Assembly (NCBI GenBank): GCA_035533215.1 | Contig: DATLUG010000020.1 | Span: 6,361-70,360, forward strand | DNA: 64,000 nt | Direction: 5' to 3' | Source of the DNA: DAHUZL01 sp035533215 | Lineage (GTDB): Bacteria; Chloroflexota; Dormibacteria; Aeolococcales; Bog-877 | In this document: positions 43,611 through 52,551 of the stretch, one piece after another | Numbering within the stretch: position 1 is the first letter of the stretch | Layout: every line of letters begins with the position of its first letter | Notes under the pieces: generated by a model | Told to the model about the DNA's origin: nothing | Database searches by the model: none | What the model saw: the letters and a program-made list of their open reading frames with translations, nothing else | Program-made: the position numbers and the translations under genes

Positions 43611-44884
43611 GCGTCCCGCGCACCCGCTGCATCCTCGCCTATTCCGGCGGCCTGGACACCTCGGTGGCGGTCCACTGGCTGACCCAGGAGCGCGGCTTCG
43701 AGGTCGTCACCCTGTCGGTCGACCTCGGCGAGTCCCGCGACCCCGCCCAGCTCCAGCAGCGCGCGCTGCTGGCGGGAGCGTCGGCGGCCCACGTCATCGA
43801 CGCCCGGGACCTGTTCGTGCGCCACTTCGTGTGGCCCGCCCTCCTGGCGGGCGCCCGCTACCAGGGGGTCTACCCCCTCGCCACCGCGCTGGGACGGCCG
43901 CTGATCGCCCGCCTCCTGGTCGAGCTGGCGCGCGAGGAGGGCGCCGGGGCGGTGGCGCACGGCTGCACCGGCAAGGGCAACGACCAGGTCCGCTTCGACG
44001 TGGCGGTCGCCGCCCTCGCCCCCGAGCTCACCGTGGTGGCCCCGGTCCGCGACTGGGACATGGGGCGGCCGGAGGAGATCGCCTACGCGGCCGCCCACGG
44101 GATCGAGGTCCCGGTGACCCGGGAGAGCCCCTACAGCATCGACGCCAACCTCTGGGGCCGCAGCGTGGAGACGGGGGTCCTCGAGGACCCCTGGGCGGAG
44201 CCGCCCGCGGACGCCTACGAGTGGACCGCGGACCCCCGGTCGGCCCCCGCCGGGGGCCAGGTGGTGACGGTCGCGTTCGAGGCGGGGCTGCCGACCGCGC
44301 TCGACGGGGAGCCGCTGGAGCCGGTGGCGCTGGTGGAACGGGCCAACCGGCTCGCCGGGACCCACGGGGTGGGACGGATCGACCACGTCGAGGACCGTCT
44401 GGTCGGGATCAAGTCGCGCGAGGTGTACGAGGCGCCCGGCGCCGTCCTCCTCGACACCGCCCATAGGGCCCTGGAGGGCCTCACGCTCTCCCGCGACGTG
44501 CTGCGGGTCAAGGCCCAGCTCGCCGAGGAGTGGGCCCGCCTGGTCTACGACGGGCTCTGGTACTCCCACCTGCGTCAGTGCCTCACCACCTTCGCCGCCG
44601 CCACCCAGGGTCACGTCACCGGCGAGGTCCGGCTGCGGCTCTGCCAGGGCACCGCCCAGGTGGTGGGGCGGCGCAGCCCGTGCGCCCTCTACCGCCCCGA
44701 GCTGGCCACCTACGAGCGGGCCGGCGACCGCTTCCACCACCGGGCCGCGGAGGGGTTCATCGCGCTCTTCGGCCTGCCCCTGCGCACCCAGGCCGCGGTC
44801 CAGGGCCAGCTCACCGCCCCCGACGACCAGACCCTGCTGCCGCCGCGGGCCCAGCGCCGGATCGCGGGTCCGGCGGGAGGATGA
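43607..44884 (+). CDS. argG: Argininosuccinate synthase
   Basis: 425 aa, ATG overlapping the argR stop, with GGAGGAG six bases upstream. ATP pyrophosphatase loop CILAYSGGLDTSVAVHWL; HGCTGKGNDQVRFDV (citrulline/aspartate-binding); RDWDMGRPEEIAYA; TRESPYSIDANLWGRSVETG; HGVGRIDHVEDRLVGIKSREVYE. These are all standard for the bacterial type. It joins citrulline and aspartate using ATP. Citrulline must come from a transcarbamoylase encoded outside this window. Stop overlaps argH by four bases. Confidence 0.97.
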   Translation: MSVPRTRCILAYSGGLDTSVAVHWLTQERGFEVVTLSVDLGESRDPAQLQQRALLAGASAAHVIDARDLFVRHFVWPALLAGARYQGVYPLATALGRPLIARLLVELAREEGAGAVAHGCTGKGNDQVRFDVAVAALAPELTVVAPVRDWDMGRPEEIAYAAAHGIEVPVTRESPYSIDANLWGRSVETGVLEDPWAEPPADAYEWTADPRSAPAGGQVVTVAFEAGLPTALDGEPLEPVALVERANRLAGTHGVGRIDHVEDRLVGIKSREVYEAPGAVLLDTAHRALEGLTLSRDVLRVKAQLAEEWARLVYDGLWYSHLRQCLTTFAAATQGHVTGEVRLRLCQGTAQVVGRRSPCALYRPELATYERAGDRFHHRAAEGFIALFGLPLRTQAAVQGQLTAPDDQTLLPPRAQRRIAGPAGG

Positions 44885-46311
44885 CCCTCCCGGGCGGCGC
44901 CAAGGCGTGGCAGGGCCGGCTCCGCGGCCGGACCGCTCCCGGTCTCGAGGACTACACCCACTCGCTCGACGCCGACCGGGCCTACTGGCGAGAGGACCTC
45001 GCCGGCTCCAGGGCCCACGCCCGAATGCTGCGGGCGGTCGGGGTGCTCGCCGGCCACGAGCTGCGCGCGATCGAGCAGGGCCTGGACCGGATCCGGGCCG
45101 AGCTGGAGGGCGACCGCTTCCCCTTCGCCCCCGGCGACGAGGACATCCACATGGCGGTGGAGCGTCGCCTCATCGAGCTGGTCGGCACTCCGGGGGCCAA
45201 GCTCCACACCGGGCGCAGCCGCAATGACCAGGTGGCGCTCGACCTGCGCCTCTTCGCCCGGCGCGCCCAGGTGGACCTCGCCGGCCGGCTGGTCGAGGTG
45301 CAGGCGGTGCTCCTGCGGCGCGCGCGCGAGCACCGACGCACCCTCCTGGCCGGCTACACCCACCTCCAGCGCGCCCAGCCCACCACCCTCGCCCATCACC
45401 TCCTCGCCTACATCGAGATGCTGCAGCGTGACCTGGGCCGCCTGCTCGACGCCCACCGCCGCACCGACGTCTCCCCGCTGGGCTCGGGGGCGCTCTGCGG
45501 CACCACCCTCCCGATCGACCGGGAGGCGGTCGCCCGCGACCTCGGCTTCGCCCAGATCACCGCCAACAGCCTGGACGCGGTGGGCGACCGCGACTTCGCC
45601 GTCGAGACCGTCTTCGCCTGTGCCCTCTGCGCCGGGCACGGCTCCCGCCTCGCCGAGGAGATGGTCCTGTGGTCGTCGGCGGAGTTCGGCTTCGTCCAGC
45701 TCCCGGACGCCTGGGCCACCGGCTCCAGCCTGATGCCCCAGAAGAAGAACCCCGACGTGTTCGAGCTGCTGCGGGCGCGGGCCGGCCGGGTGCTGGGCGA
45801 CCTGGTCGCCTGCCTCGCCATCCTGAAGGGGCTCCCCCTCAGCTACAACCGCGATCTCCAGGAGGCGACCCCGCCGCTCCTGGACGCGGTGGCCACCACC
45901 CTGGCCGGGCTCACGATGCTGGCCGAGGTCCTGGCGGCGGTCCACTTCGACCAGGAGCGGATGGCGGAGGCCGCCGGCGATCCGCAGCTGCTGGCGACCG
46001 ACGTGGCCGAGCACCTGGTCCGCCAGGGGGTGCCGTTCCGCGAGGCCCACGCCATCGTCGGCCGGGCGGTGCGGACCGCCCTCCGCCGCCGCATCTCGCT
46101 GGCGGACCTCGACCTCGCCGATTGGCAGCGGCTCCATCCCGGAGCGTCGGCCGACCTGCTCCTGCTCTTCGACGCCGAAGACGGCCTGCGGCGGCGCGAG
46201 CTGCCCGGGGGTCCAGGCCCGCGGACGGTGGGGCGTGCCCTCCAGCGCGCCGACCTCCTCATCCGCCGCAACCGCCGCCAGGTCGAGCTGCTGGAGGCCC
46301 GGCTGCCCTGA
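44881..46311 (+). CDS. argH: Argininosuccinate lyase
   Basis: 476 aa, ATG overlapping argG. Fumarase/aspartase superfamily: DEDIHMAVERRLIELVG, KLHTGRSRNDQVALDLRLF, GYTHLQRAQPTTLAHHLLAY (catalytic His-containing loop), and the family signature GSSLMPQKKNPDVFELLRAR (mobile catalytic Ser loop). It releases arginine and fumarate. Last gene of the operon. A run of twelve G residues follows nine bases after the stop. Confidence 0.96.
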   Translation: MTLPGGAKAWQGRLRGRTAPGLEDYTHSLDADRAYWREDLAGSRAHARMLRAVGVLAGHELRAIEQGLDRIRAELEGDRFPFAPGDEDIHMAVERRLIELVGTPGAKLHTGRSRNDQVALDLRLFARRAQVDLAGRLVEVQAVLLRRAREHRRTLLAGYTHLQRAQPTTLAHHLLAYIEMLQRDLGRLLDAHRRTDVSPLGSGALCGTTLPIDREAVARDLGFAQITANSLDAVGDRDFAVETVFACALCAGHGSRLAEEMVLWSSAEFGFVQLPDAWATGSSLMPQKKNPDVFELLRARAGRVLGDLVACLAILKGLPLSYNRDLQEATPPLLDAVATTLAGLTMLAEVLAAVHFDQERMAEAAGDPQLLATDVAEHLVRQGVPFREAHAIVGRAVRTALRRRISLADLDLADWQRLHPGASADLLLLFDAEDGLRRRELPGGPGPRTVGRALQRADLLIRRNRRQVELLEARLP

Positions 46312-46319
46312 GCGCGCCT

Positions 46320-46331
46320 GGGGGGGGGGGG
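46320..46331 (+). repeat. G12 homopolymer after argH
   Basis: Twelve consecutive G residues in the argH / stress-protein intergenic region. Could form a quadruplex or simply be a hotspot for slippage and sequencing error. Confidence 0.85.
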
Positions 46332-46377
46332 AGCGGGCTGCCGACGTTCGGTCCGCCCCCCGGCCGTCCCGCCTTGC

Positions 46378-46383
46378 TACGAT
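46378..46383 (+). promoter_or_regulatory. TACGAT -10 element before the USP fusion gene
   Basis: TACGAT identical to the -10 at 9152; would give a leader of about 55 bases ending in GGGAG before ATG 46445. No clear -35 at 17 bases. Confidence 0.45.
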
Positions 46384-46444
46384 CCCGGGGCAGTTCGGGG
46401 CGCCCACCGCCACCGAGCCCGCCGGCCACGGCCCTCGGGAGCGC

Positions 46445-48451
46445 ATGTTCCGCACGCTCTACGTCCCGCTCGACAACTCCGACCATGCCAACGCCGCCGC
46501 CGATGTGGCCCTGCGGGTGGCGGCGGCGTTCGGCTCCGAGGTGGTTGGCAGCCATGTGTATGCCGCCCGTCTGCACGACTACCGCTTCAAGCAGATGGAG
46601 TACACCCTGCCGGAGGAGTACCAGGACGAGGTCGAGCTGGAGCGCCAGCGCAAGATCCACGACAGCCTGATCAGCAGCGGGCTGCAGCTGATCTCCGACT
46701 CCTACCTGGACCCGGTCCAGCTGCGGTGCGCGCAGCTGGGCATCCCCTTCACCCCCAAGACCTTCGACGGCAAGAACTGGGAGGTGCTGGTCCGTGACAT
46801 CCAGGAGTCGCGCTACGACCTGGTGCTGATGGGGGCGTGCGGCCTGGGCCAGGTCAAGGAGACCCAGATCGGGACCACCGTGGACCGGGTGGTGCGGCGC
46901 GCCCACGCCGACACCTGGGTGGTGCGCCACCGGGAGGACCGGGGGCCCCTCGACGGACCGATCGTGGTCGCGATCGACGGCTCGCCCCAGGCGTTCGCGG
47001 GGCTGCGCACGGCCATCGCGATCGGTGGGAGGCTGGGGCTGGCGGTGGAGGCGGTGGCGGTCTACGACCCCTACCTCCACTACGTCATGTTCAACGGCAT
47101 CGTCGGGGTGCTGTCCGAGAAGGCCAGCAAGGTGTTCCGCTTCAAGGAGCAGGAGGCGCTCCACGAGGAGATCATCGACACCGGGCTGGCCAAGATCTAC
47201 GAGTCGCACCTGCAGGTGGCGCGCGCCGTGGCCGGGGCCGAGGGGGTGGAGCTGCCCATCACCCTGCTCGACGGCAAGGTCTTCGAGCAGGTGCTCCGCT
47301 ACGTGCGGGAGCGGGAGGCGTCGCTGCTGGTCTGCGGGCGGATCGGCGTCCATTCCGGTGAGGACATGGACATCGGTGGCAACACCGAGAACATGCTCCG
47401 GCTCGCCGGCTGCAGCGTGCTGCTCTCCTCCCGCACCTACGTCCCCCCGATCGAGGTCCGGGGCGAGGCGACCGTGACCTGGACCCCGGAGGCGCGGGCG
47501 CGGATCGACCGCATCCCCTGTGCCGCCCAGGGCCTGGCCCGCACCGCGGTGCTGCGCTGGTCGATGGAGCGCGGCCACTCCATCGTGAGCCAGGACATCG
47601 TCGACCGGGCGCTCTCGGACATCCTCCCGCCGGAGGCGGTGGCCGCGATCGGCATCAGCCGCCAGGGCGGGGCCGGCCCGGGCGGGGGCTCGGCGCCGAT
47701 CGCGGACGCGCTGGTCGACGTCCACAGCTGCCGCACCTGCGGCTACACCGCCCGCGGGGTGGAGCCGGTCGTGTGCCCGGTGTGCGGCGCCGGCCGGTCG
47801 ATGTTCCTGCGGGTCGACCGGGAGGCGCTGCTGGCCGCGGCCGCCGCCGAGGGGGACGTCGCGGAGGACACCACCTTCGACGACCGCAAGATCGGCTGGT
47901 CGCTGGAGGCGCGCACCTGCCTGCACCAGATGCCGGCCGGCTACCTCCGCCGCCGGATCAAGGCCAAGATCGAGAAGGCGGCCCGGGTGCGCCGGCTGCC
48001 GGTGATCGGCCAGGACTTCGCCCGGCCGTTCATCGAGCCGGAGCTGGGCCGCTCCGCCGATGCCCAGCCCCACCGCACCCCGCTGGACGGGGCCGCCCCG
48101 GAGCTGATCGGGGTGGCGACCGCGGGCGGCACGGCCGGTCCGGACCAGCCCAGCGGCGCCGACAGCGCCGCCACCCCGGTGACGGTGGCGCTCGCGACCT
48201 ACACCGCCGGGGGACCGGGGGGCAGGTTCGTCCCCCGCGAGGCCTCGCCGACCGTCGCCCGGCTCCGGCCCCGCGAGGCGGGGACGACCCCCGGCTACGC
48301 CCCCCCGGGCACCGCCCCCACGACCTCCGCGCCGATCGGGGCCACCTGCCCCGTCGTGCACGACGGGGCGGCGGGCGCGCTGGAGGTGGGAGCGCCCGTC
48401 GAAAAGACGCCGGCCGACGCCAAGCGCTCGTCCCCACCCGGCCGGAGCTGA
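46445..48451 (+). CDS. Tandem universal-stress domains fused to two PCP_red-like units and a zinc ribbon
   Basis: 668 aa. Residues 1-~170 are a first Usp domain (FRTLYVPLDNSDHANAAADV; LVLMGACGLGQVKETQIGTT near its end, a degenerate ATP loop). ~173-340 is a second one (VVAIDGSPQAFAGLRTAIAI; LLVCGRIGVHSGEDMDIGG). From 346 comes a PCP_red-like unit (WTPEARARIDRIPCAAQGLA, RWSMERGHSIVSQDIVDRAL). A ribbon C429-R-T-C432 ... C444-P-V-C447 follows, then a second PCP_red-like unit from 485 (WSLEARTCLHQMPAGYLRRR). The last ~130 residues are disordered Ala/Thr/Pro. PCP_red is known from the C-terminus of protochlorophyllide reductase BchB; here no photosynthesis gene is near. Function unknown, perhaps a redox or metal stress sensor. 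Confidence 0.9.
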   Translation: MFRTLYVPLDNSDHANAAADVALRVAAAFGSEVVGSHVYAARLHDYRFKQMEYTLPEEYQDEVELERQRKIHDSLISSGLQLISDSYLDPVQLRCAQLGIPFTPKTFDGKNWEVLVRDIQESRYDLVLMGACGLGQVKETQIGTTVDRVVRRAHADTWVVRHREDRGPLDGPIVVAIDGSPQAFAGLRTAIAIGGRLGLAVEAVAVYDPYLHYVMFNGIVGVLSEKASKVFRFKEQEALHEEIIDTGLAKIYESHLQVARAVAGAEGVELPITLLDGKVFEQVLRYVREREASLLVCGRIGVHSGEDMDIGGNTENMLRLAGCSVLLSSRTYVPPIEVRGEATVTWTPEARARIDRIPCAAQGLARTAVLRWSMERGHSIVSQDIVDRALSDILPPEAVAAIGISRQGGAGPGGGSAPIADALVDVHSCRTCGYTARGVEPVVCPVCGAGRSMFLRVDREALLAAAAAEGDVAEDTTFDDRKIGWSLEARTCLHQMPAGYLRRRIKAKIEKAARVRRLPVIGQDFARPFIEPELGRSADAQPHRTPLDGAAPELIGVATAGGTAGPDQPSGADSAATPVTVALATYTAGGPGGRFVPREASPTVARLRPREAGTTPGYAPPGTAPTTSAPIGATCPVVHDGAAGALEVGAPVEKTPADAKRSSPPGRS

Positions 48452-48482
48452 CCGGCCGGCTCCGCGGGGGAGGCACCGCCGG

Positions 48483-48995
48483 ATGCTGGAGACGGCGGCC
48501 GAGCGGGATGCCGTGCAGCGGCCGCTGGACCGCTCCCACCGCCGGGCGGGGCCGCACCTGCGGTCGATCATCCGGGCGGGTGAGCGCATCCCCCCCGCGG
48601 CCGAGCGGATCCCCGCGGTGGACGGGATGCGGGTGCTGGTGGTCACGACCGTCGGCTCCGCGGGGCGACCGCGCTCGAGCGCGGTCGACGGCCACGTCCC
48701 GCACCGGTGCTGGGTGTTCACCACCCGCGCCGAGGCGGTGAAGGGCCGCGACCTCGCCGTCCGTCCCGCGGTCAGCTGTGCCGACGTCGACGGGGAGCGC
48801 TTGGCGGTCTTCGCCCACGGCGAGGCCGAGCCCCTCGCCCCGAGCCACCCCGATCGCGCGGCGGTCGAGGACCACCTCTCCCGCCACGACCGGAGTACTC
48901 CCGCGACCTGGGCGCCGGCCATGGCGTACCTGCGGATCGTCCCGCGCCGGATGGTCGCCCACGCCCCCGAGGCGGCGGCGCTCCCGGCCGGGTGA
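48483..48995 (+). CDS. PNPOx-like flavin-binding protein (split-barrel fold)
   Basis: 170 aa, ATG with GGGGGAGG nine bases upstream. After a basic N-terminus, residues ~45-150 follow the FMN-binding split-barrel plan: RVLVVTTVGSAGRPRSSAVD, HVPHRCWVFTTRAEAVKGRD, LAVRPAVSCADVDGERLAVF, GEAEPLAP, and AYLRIVPRRMVAHAPE. Such proteins (pyridoxamine 5'-phosphate oxidase superfamily) bind FMN or F420 and act as oxidases or reductases, or on haem. Substrate unknown. Close behind the stress-protein fusion (31 bp), probably co-transcribed. Confidence 0.82.
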   Translation: MLETAAERDAVQRPLDRSHRRAGPHLRSIIRAGERIPPAAERIPAVDGMRVLVVTTVGSAGRPRSSAVDGHVPHRCWVFTTRAEAVKGRDLAVRPAVSCADVDGERLAVFAHGEAEPLAPSHPDRAAVEDHLSRHDRSTPATWAPAMAYLRIVPRRMVAHAPEAAALPAG

Positions 48996-49055
48996 CGGGA
49001 TGATCCCGCCGGGTCGCCACCACGCCGTGCGAGCCCCGGTCCGAGCCGGCCGACG

Positions 49056-51374
49056 ATGAGCGCCGCCGCGGGACGGTCGCGCCCCGGCGACGGTGCGACC
49101 GGCACCAGCCAGCCGACGCCGGTGTCCAGCCACCCCCGCCCCGGCCCGGGGACGACCGCGCTCGCGCCCCGCCTCCCGTGGGCGTCGTCGCCGGCCGCGT
49201 TCCGCAGCCTGCGGGCGACGCTCGTCATCCCCTCGCTGTTCGCGCTGACGGCGGTGGGGATCGGCGACCTCCAGATGGCCACCTTCGCGGCCTTCGGCGG
49301 AGTCGCCACCCTGGTCCTGGCCGGGTTCGGCGGGCCGAGGCGGCGCAGGCTGGTCGCCCACCTGGGGCTGGCCCTGGCGGGGAGCGTCCTGCTCACGATC
49401 GGGACCGCGGTGTCGGCCGCGCCCTGGCTGGCCGCGCTGGTCACCGTCCCGGTGGCCTTCACGGTGCTCTTCGCCGGGGTGGCGGGGCCGAACGCCGCCT
49501 CGGGTGCCACCGCGGCGATGCTGGCCTACGTCCTGCCCGCCGCCTCGCCGGGCGTGGCGGCGATGGTCCCCTCGCGGCTCGCCGGGTGGTGGCTGGCATC
49601 GTTGGTGGGGACGGCCGCGGTCCTGCTCCTCTCCCCCCGTCCCCCGGCCGACCGGCTGCGGGCCGCGGCGTCCGCCTCTGCGACGGCGCTGGCCGACCTG
49701 ATCGCGGCCGCCCTCGCCGGCGGGGCGGTCGAGGACGGCCGCACCCAGGCGGTGGCGGCCGAGCGGCGGCTGCGGGCGGCGTTCTCCGCCGCCCCCTTCC
49801 GACCCACCGGGCTCGCCGCGCCGGACCAGGCGCTGGCCGACCTCGTGGAGACCCTGGAATGGTGCACCGCCCTCGTCGGCGATGCGGTCTCCGGTGCCGA
49901 CCTCACTCGTGGGTCCGCGTCGGACCGTGAGCTGGTGGCGGCGGCCGGCGGGGTTCTCCGCGACGTCGCCGACGTGCTCCTGGGAGGGGAGGCCGCCCCT
50001 GACCTGGAGCAGCTGGAGCGGCTCCGCGGCGTCGTCGCCGCCACCTGGAAGCAGGGCCCGCTCCTGACCGAGGAGGACCGTCGCGCGGTTCACCTCTGCT
50101 TCCACGCGCGGACCGTCGCGGTGGCGGTCCGGGCGGCAGCGGTCGACGCCATGATCGTCGCCCGCCGCTCCAGCCCGGAGACGATCGCGGTGCAGCGGCG
50201 GCGCTGGTACGGCGACCTCGGCGCCGACGCCCGCGCCGCCGGCGGGGGCGGCCGCCGCCTGGCGAGCCTCTCCGCCTTCGCCGGCGCCGCCACCCGCCAC
50301 GCCAGCCTCCGCTCGGTCTCGTTCCGCAACAGCCTGCGGGGAGCGGCCGCCGTGGCCGCCGCGGTCGCGGTGGCCGACCTCAGCGGGGTGCAGCACGGAT
50401 TCTGGGTCGTCCTGGCGGTCCTGTCGGTGCTCCGCACCAACGCGGCGTCGACGGGGGCGACGGCGCTGAGGGCGCTGGGGGGGACCGCGGCGGGGTTCGT
50501 CGTGGGCGCGGCCCTGATCGTCGCCATCGGCACCGACACCGCGGTGCTGTGGGCGCTGCTGCCGGTGTCGGTGCTGGTGGCAGCGTACACCCCCGGGGTG
50601 GCGCCGTTCGCCGTCGGTCAGGCCGCCTTCACGGTGGAGGTGTCGATCCTCTACAACCTCCTCGTTCCCGTCGGATGGACGGTGGGGGTGCTGCGGGTGC
50701 AGGACGTGGCCATCGGCTGCGTGCTCAGCGTCGCGGTGGGAGCATTGGTCTGGCCCCGGGGCGCGGCCGCGGTCGTGAACGACGACATCGGTGACGCCTA
50801 CCGCTGGGGGGCGGCGTACCTCACCCAGGCGGTGGCCTGGTTCCTGGGCCTGCGGGAGCAGCCGCCCGATGCGGCCATCCCGGCCGTGACCGCGGCGCTG
50901 CGCCTGGACGATGCCCTGCGCGGGTTCCTCGCCGAGCAGGGGACCAAGGGGGTGGCGAAGGAGGAGCTCTGGCGCGCGGTGGGCGGGGCCATGCGCCTGC
51001 GGCTGACGGCCCACTCCCTCGCCGGGCTCCCGCGGGGGATGCTCGGGGACCCCCAGCGGTCCGACCTCAGCCGGGAGGCCGAGCAGCTGTCGGCGTGGTA
51101 CCAGCAGCTGGCGGCCCACACGATCGGGCTGGCGGAGCTGCCGGTCGCGCTCCTCGAGGGCGTCGACGGTGATGCGGTCGCGCCGGCCGGCGGTCCGGGT
51201 GCCGCGGCGCCCGTGCCCCAACCCGCGGCCGCCCTCATGGCCCACCAGCACCTCCGCCACCTGCGGCTCCACCTGGCGGAGATCGTGGGGCCGGTGGCGC
51301 AGGTCGCCGCCCAGGCCCACCGGCCCCTGCGCGGCCTGCCTGCGCGCGCGATGGCCGCCCGGTCGCGGCGGTGA
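49056..51374 (+). CDS. FUSC-family membrane protein (aromatic-acid-exporter-like)
   Basis: 772 aa. Two blocks of about five to six membrane helices (~50-195 and ~425-560) are separated by a long cytoplasmic helical region, with a further C-terminal cytoplasmic domain: the FUSC/YccS/AaeB plan. Typical segments: FAAFGGVATLVLAGFGGPRR in the first block; HGFWVVLAVLSVLRTNAAST (the FUSC-family core after helix 1 of the second block) and GVAPFAVGQAAFTVEVSILY. AaeB-type proteins export aromatic carboxylic acids; many others have unknown cargo. Starts 60 bp after the flavin-binding gene; no AaeA partner is present. Confidence 0.85.
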   Translation: MSAAAGRSRPGDGATGTSQPTPVSSHPRPGPGTTALAPRLPWASSPAAFRSLRATLVIPSLFALTAVGIGDLQMATFAAFGGVATLVLAGFGGPRRRRLVAHLGLALAGSVLLTIGTAVSAAPWLAALVTVPVAFTVLFAGVAGPNAASGATAAMLAYVLPAASPGVAAMVPSRLAGWWLASLVGTAAVLLLSPRPPADRLRAAASASATALADLIAAALAGGAVEDGRTQAVAAERRLRAAFSAAPFRPTGLAAPDQALADLVETLEWCTALVGDAVSGADLTRGSASDRELVAAAGGVLRDVADVLLGGEAAPDLEQLERLRGVVAATWKQGPLLTEEDRRAVHLCFHARTVAVAVRAAAVDAMIVARRSSPETIAVQRRRWYGDLGADARAAGGGGRRLASLSAFAGAATRHASLRSVSFRNSLRGAAAVAAAVAVADLSGVQHGFWVVLAVLSVLRTNAASTGATALRALGGTAAGFVVGAALIVAIGTDTAVLWALLPVSVLVAAYTPGVAPFAVGQAAFTVEVSILYNLLVPVGWTVGVLRVQDVAIGCVLSVAVGALVWPRGAAAVVNDDIGDAYRWGAAYLTQAVAWFLGLREQPPDAAIPAVTAALRLDDALRGFLAEQGTKGVAKEELWRAVGGAMRLRLTAHSLAGLPRGMLGDPQRSDLSREAEQLSAWYQQLAAHTIGLAELPVALLEGVDGDAVAPAGGPGAAAPVPQPAAALMAHQHLRHLRLHLAEIVGPVAQVAAQAHRPLRGLPARAMAARSRR

Positions 51375-51613
51375 GGTCGGAGGCGGCACCCGGGCCAGCG
51401 GGCTCGAAGCCTCGCCGGAGGGGCCCGGCCGGGCGGACGCATCCCCGGCCCCGGCGCGAACGCAGGTCCTGATCGTGGACCGCGTGCCGGCCCATCCCGT
51501 CCCCATCGCCACGGCTCACCGTGTGGTGACCCAGCGCCCCCGGACGCCTCGGCTCGACCGGCCGTCTCGCGGTCGAGCACCCGGGCCAGCGGGCCGCCGC
51601 GCGCCGGGCCCGG

Positions 51614-52021
51614 TCAGCCGGGCCGCTCGGTGAGGCTGAACCAGTTGCCGGAGTCGTCGCGGAGCACGGCCTCGAGGCCGTACGGCCGCTCCGCCGGCTC
51701 CTGCAGGAAGGTCACCCCCCTGGCCGCCAGCTCACGGTGGGAGGCGCGGCAGTCGTCGGTGTGGAGGACCCCCGGCCCGAGTGCGCCCTTGGCGATCAGC
51801 GCCCGCAGGCTCTGGGCCGACTCCGGGTCGAACATCGGCGGCCCGGGCTCGATCAGGATCAGCGCGGTGCCGCCACCAGAGGGGGCAACGGTCAACCATC
51901 TGAAGCCCCCGTCGAGGGTGACGTCGCTGGTGACGACGAAGCCCAGCCTGTCGACGTAGAAGGCCTTGGCGGCGTCCTGATCGAGGACGTACACGGTGGC
52001 GAAGCCGAGTCGGGTGATCAT
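51614..52021 (-). CDS. VOC/glyoxalase-superfamily protein
   Basis: 135 aa from ATG 52021, overlapping the AraC-type gene by four bases. Two beta-alpha-beta-beta-beta units: LGFATVYVLDQDAAKAFYVD, LGFVVTSDVTLDGGFRWLTV; then VLHTDDCRASHRELAARGVT, EPAERPYGLEAVLRDDSGNW. The Asp-x-x-Gly-Asn-x-Phe end is typical of glyoxalase-like and bleomycin-resistance-like members. Metal ligands (His/Glu) seem partly kept. Placed with a regulator of the AraC class, it may be a small-molecule resistance or sensing partner; inference only. Confidence 0.88.
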   Translation of the reverse strand: MITRLGFATVYVLDQDAAKAFYVDRLGFVVTSDVTLDGGFRWLTVAPSGGGTALILIEPGPPMFDPESAQSLRALIAKGALGPGVLHTDDCRASHRELAARGVTFLQEPAERPYGLEAVLRDDSGNWFSLTERPG

Positions 52022-52551
52022 GGGGTGTCCTCCGCGAGCGGTTCGACGAGGACGGTAGCGCGCGGCGGCGGCCGCCGCTTCTCCAGGAGTGCGCGACGGC
52101 GCCCGGGCGGAATCGCCGGCCGAGCATCCGGCGCCGGCCCCGCCCACATCAGGACGAAGCAACCCGGGATCGGGGGCGGGCCGCCCCCGCGCACCGCTGC
52201 GGCCCGGTACTCGGACGGCGACTGGCCGGTCAGCGCTTTGAAGCGCGAGCTGAACGAGCCCAGGCTGCTGAAGCCGACCGCCATGCATACCTCGGTCACC
52301 GACAGGTTCGCCGCGCGGAGCAGCTCCTGGGCCCGCTCGATGCGCCGCCGGGTGAGGGTGCGTCCCGGGGTCTGCCCGTACACCCGGGCGAACGACCGGG
52401 AGAAATGGAAGCGCGAGCAGCCGGCGGCGCGGGCCAGGTCGTCCACCACGATCGGCTCGGCGTAGGCCCGGTCCAAGAGGTCCTTGGCGCGGCGGAGCGC
52501 GCCCAGCTGCCGCGAGGACGGTGACGCCCCTCGTCCTCTCCCGTCGGTCAC
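52018..52551 (-). CDS. AraC-family transcriptional regulator
   Basis: 177 aa; GTG at 52551 overlaps the zinc-ribbon stop (GTGA). The double HTH is at residues ~15-110: LRRAKDLLDRAYAEPIVVDD, LARAAGCSRFHFSRSFARVY, GQTPGRTLTRRRIERAQELL, SVTEVCMAVGFSSLGSFSSR, FKALTGQSPSEYRAA. The DNA-binding domain is at the N-terminus and a Pro-rich ~65-residue tail follows. This short layout with a downstream VOC gene recalls regulators that control an adjacent glyoxalase-like protein; direct regulation of the VOC gene is likely but not shown. Confidence 0.92.
   Translation of the reverse strand: MTDGRGRGASPSSRQLGALRRAKDLLDRAYAEPIVVDDLARAAGCSRFHFSRSFARVYGQTPGRTLTRRRIERAQELLRAANLSVTEVCMAVGFSSLGSFSSRFKALTGQSPSEYRAAAVRGGGPPPIPGCFVLMWAGPAPDARPAIPPGRRRALLEKRRPPPRATVLVEPLAEDTP

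Noticed and set aside
46259..49510. 1,083-codon minus-strand frame opposite the stress fusion and flavin-binding genes
   Set aside because: Translation looks like reverse-frame noise; the plus-strand proteins have recognisable domains.
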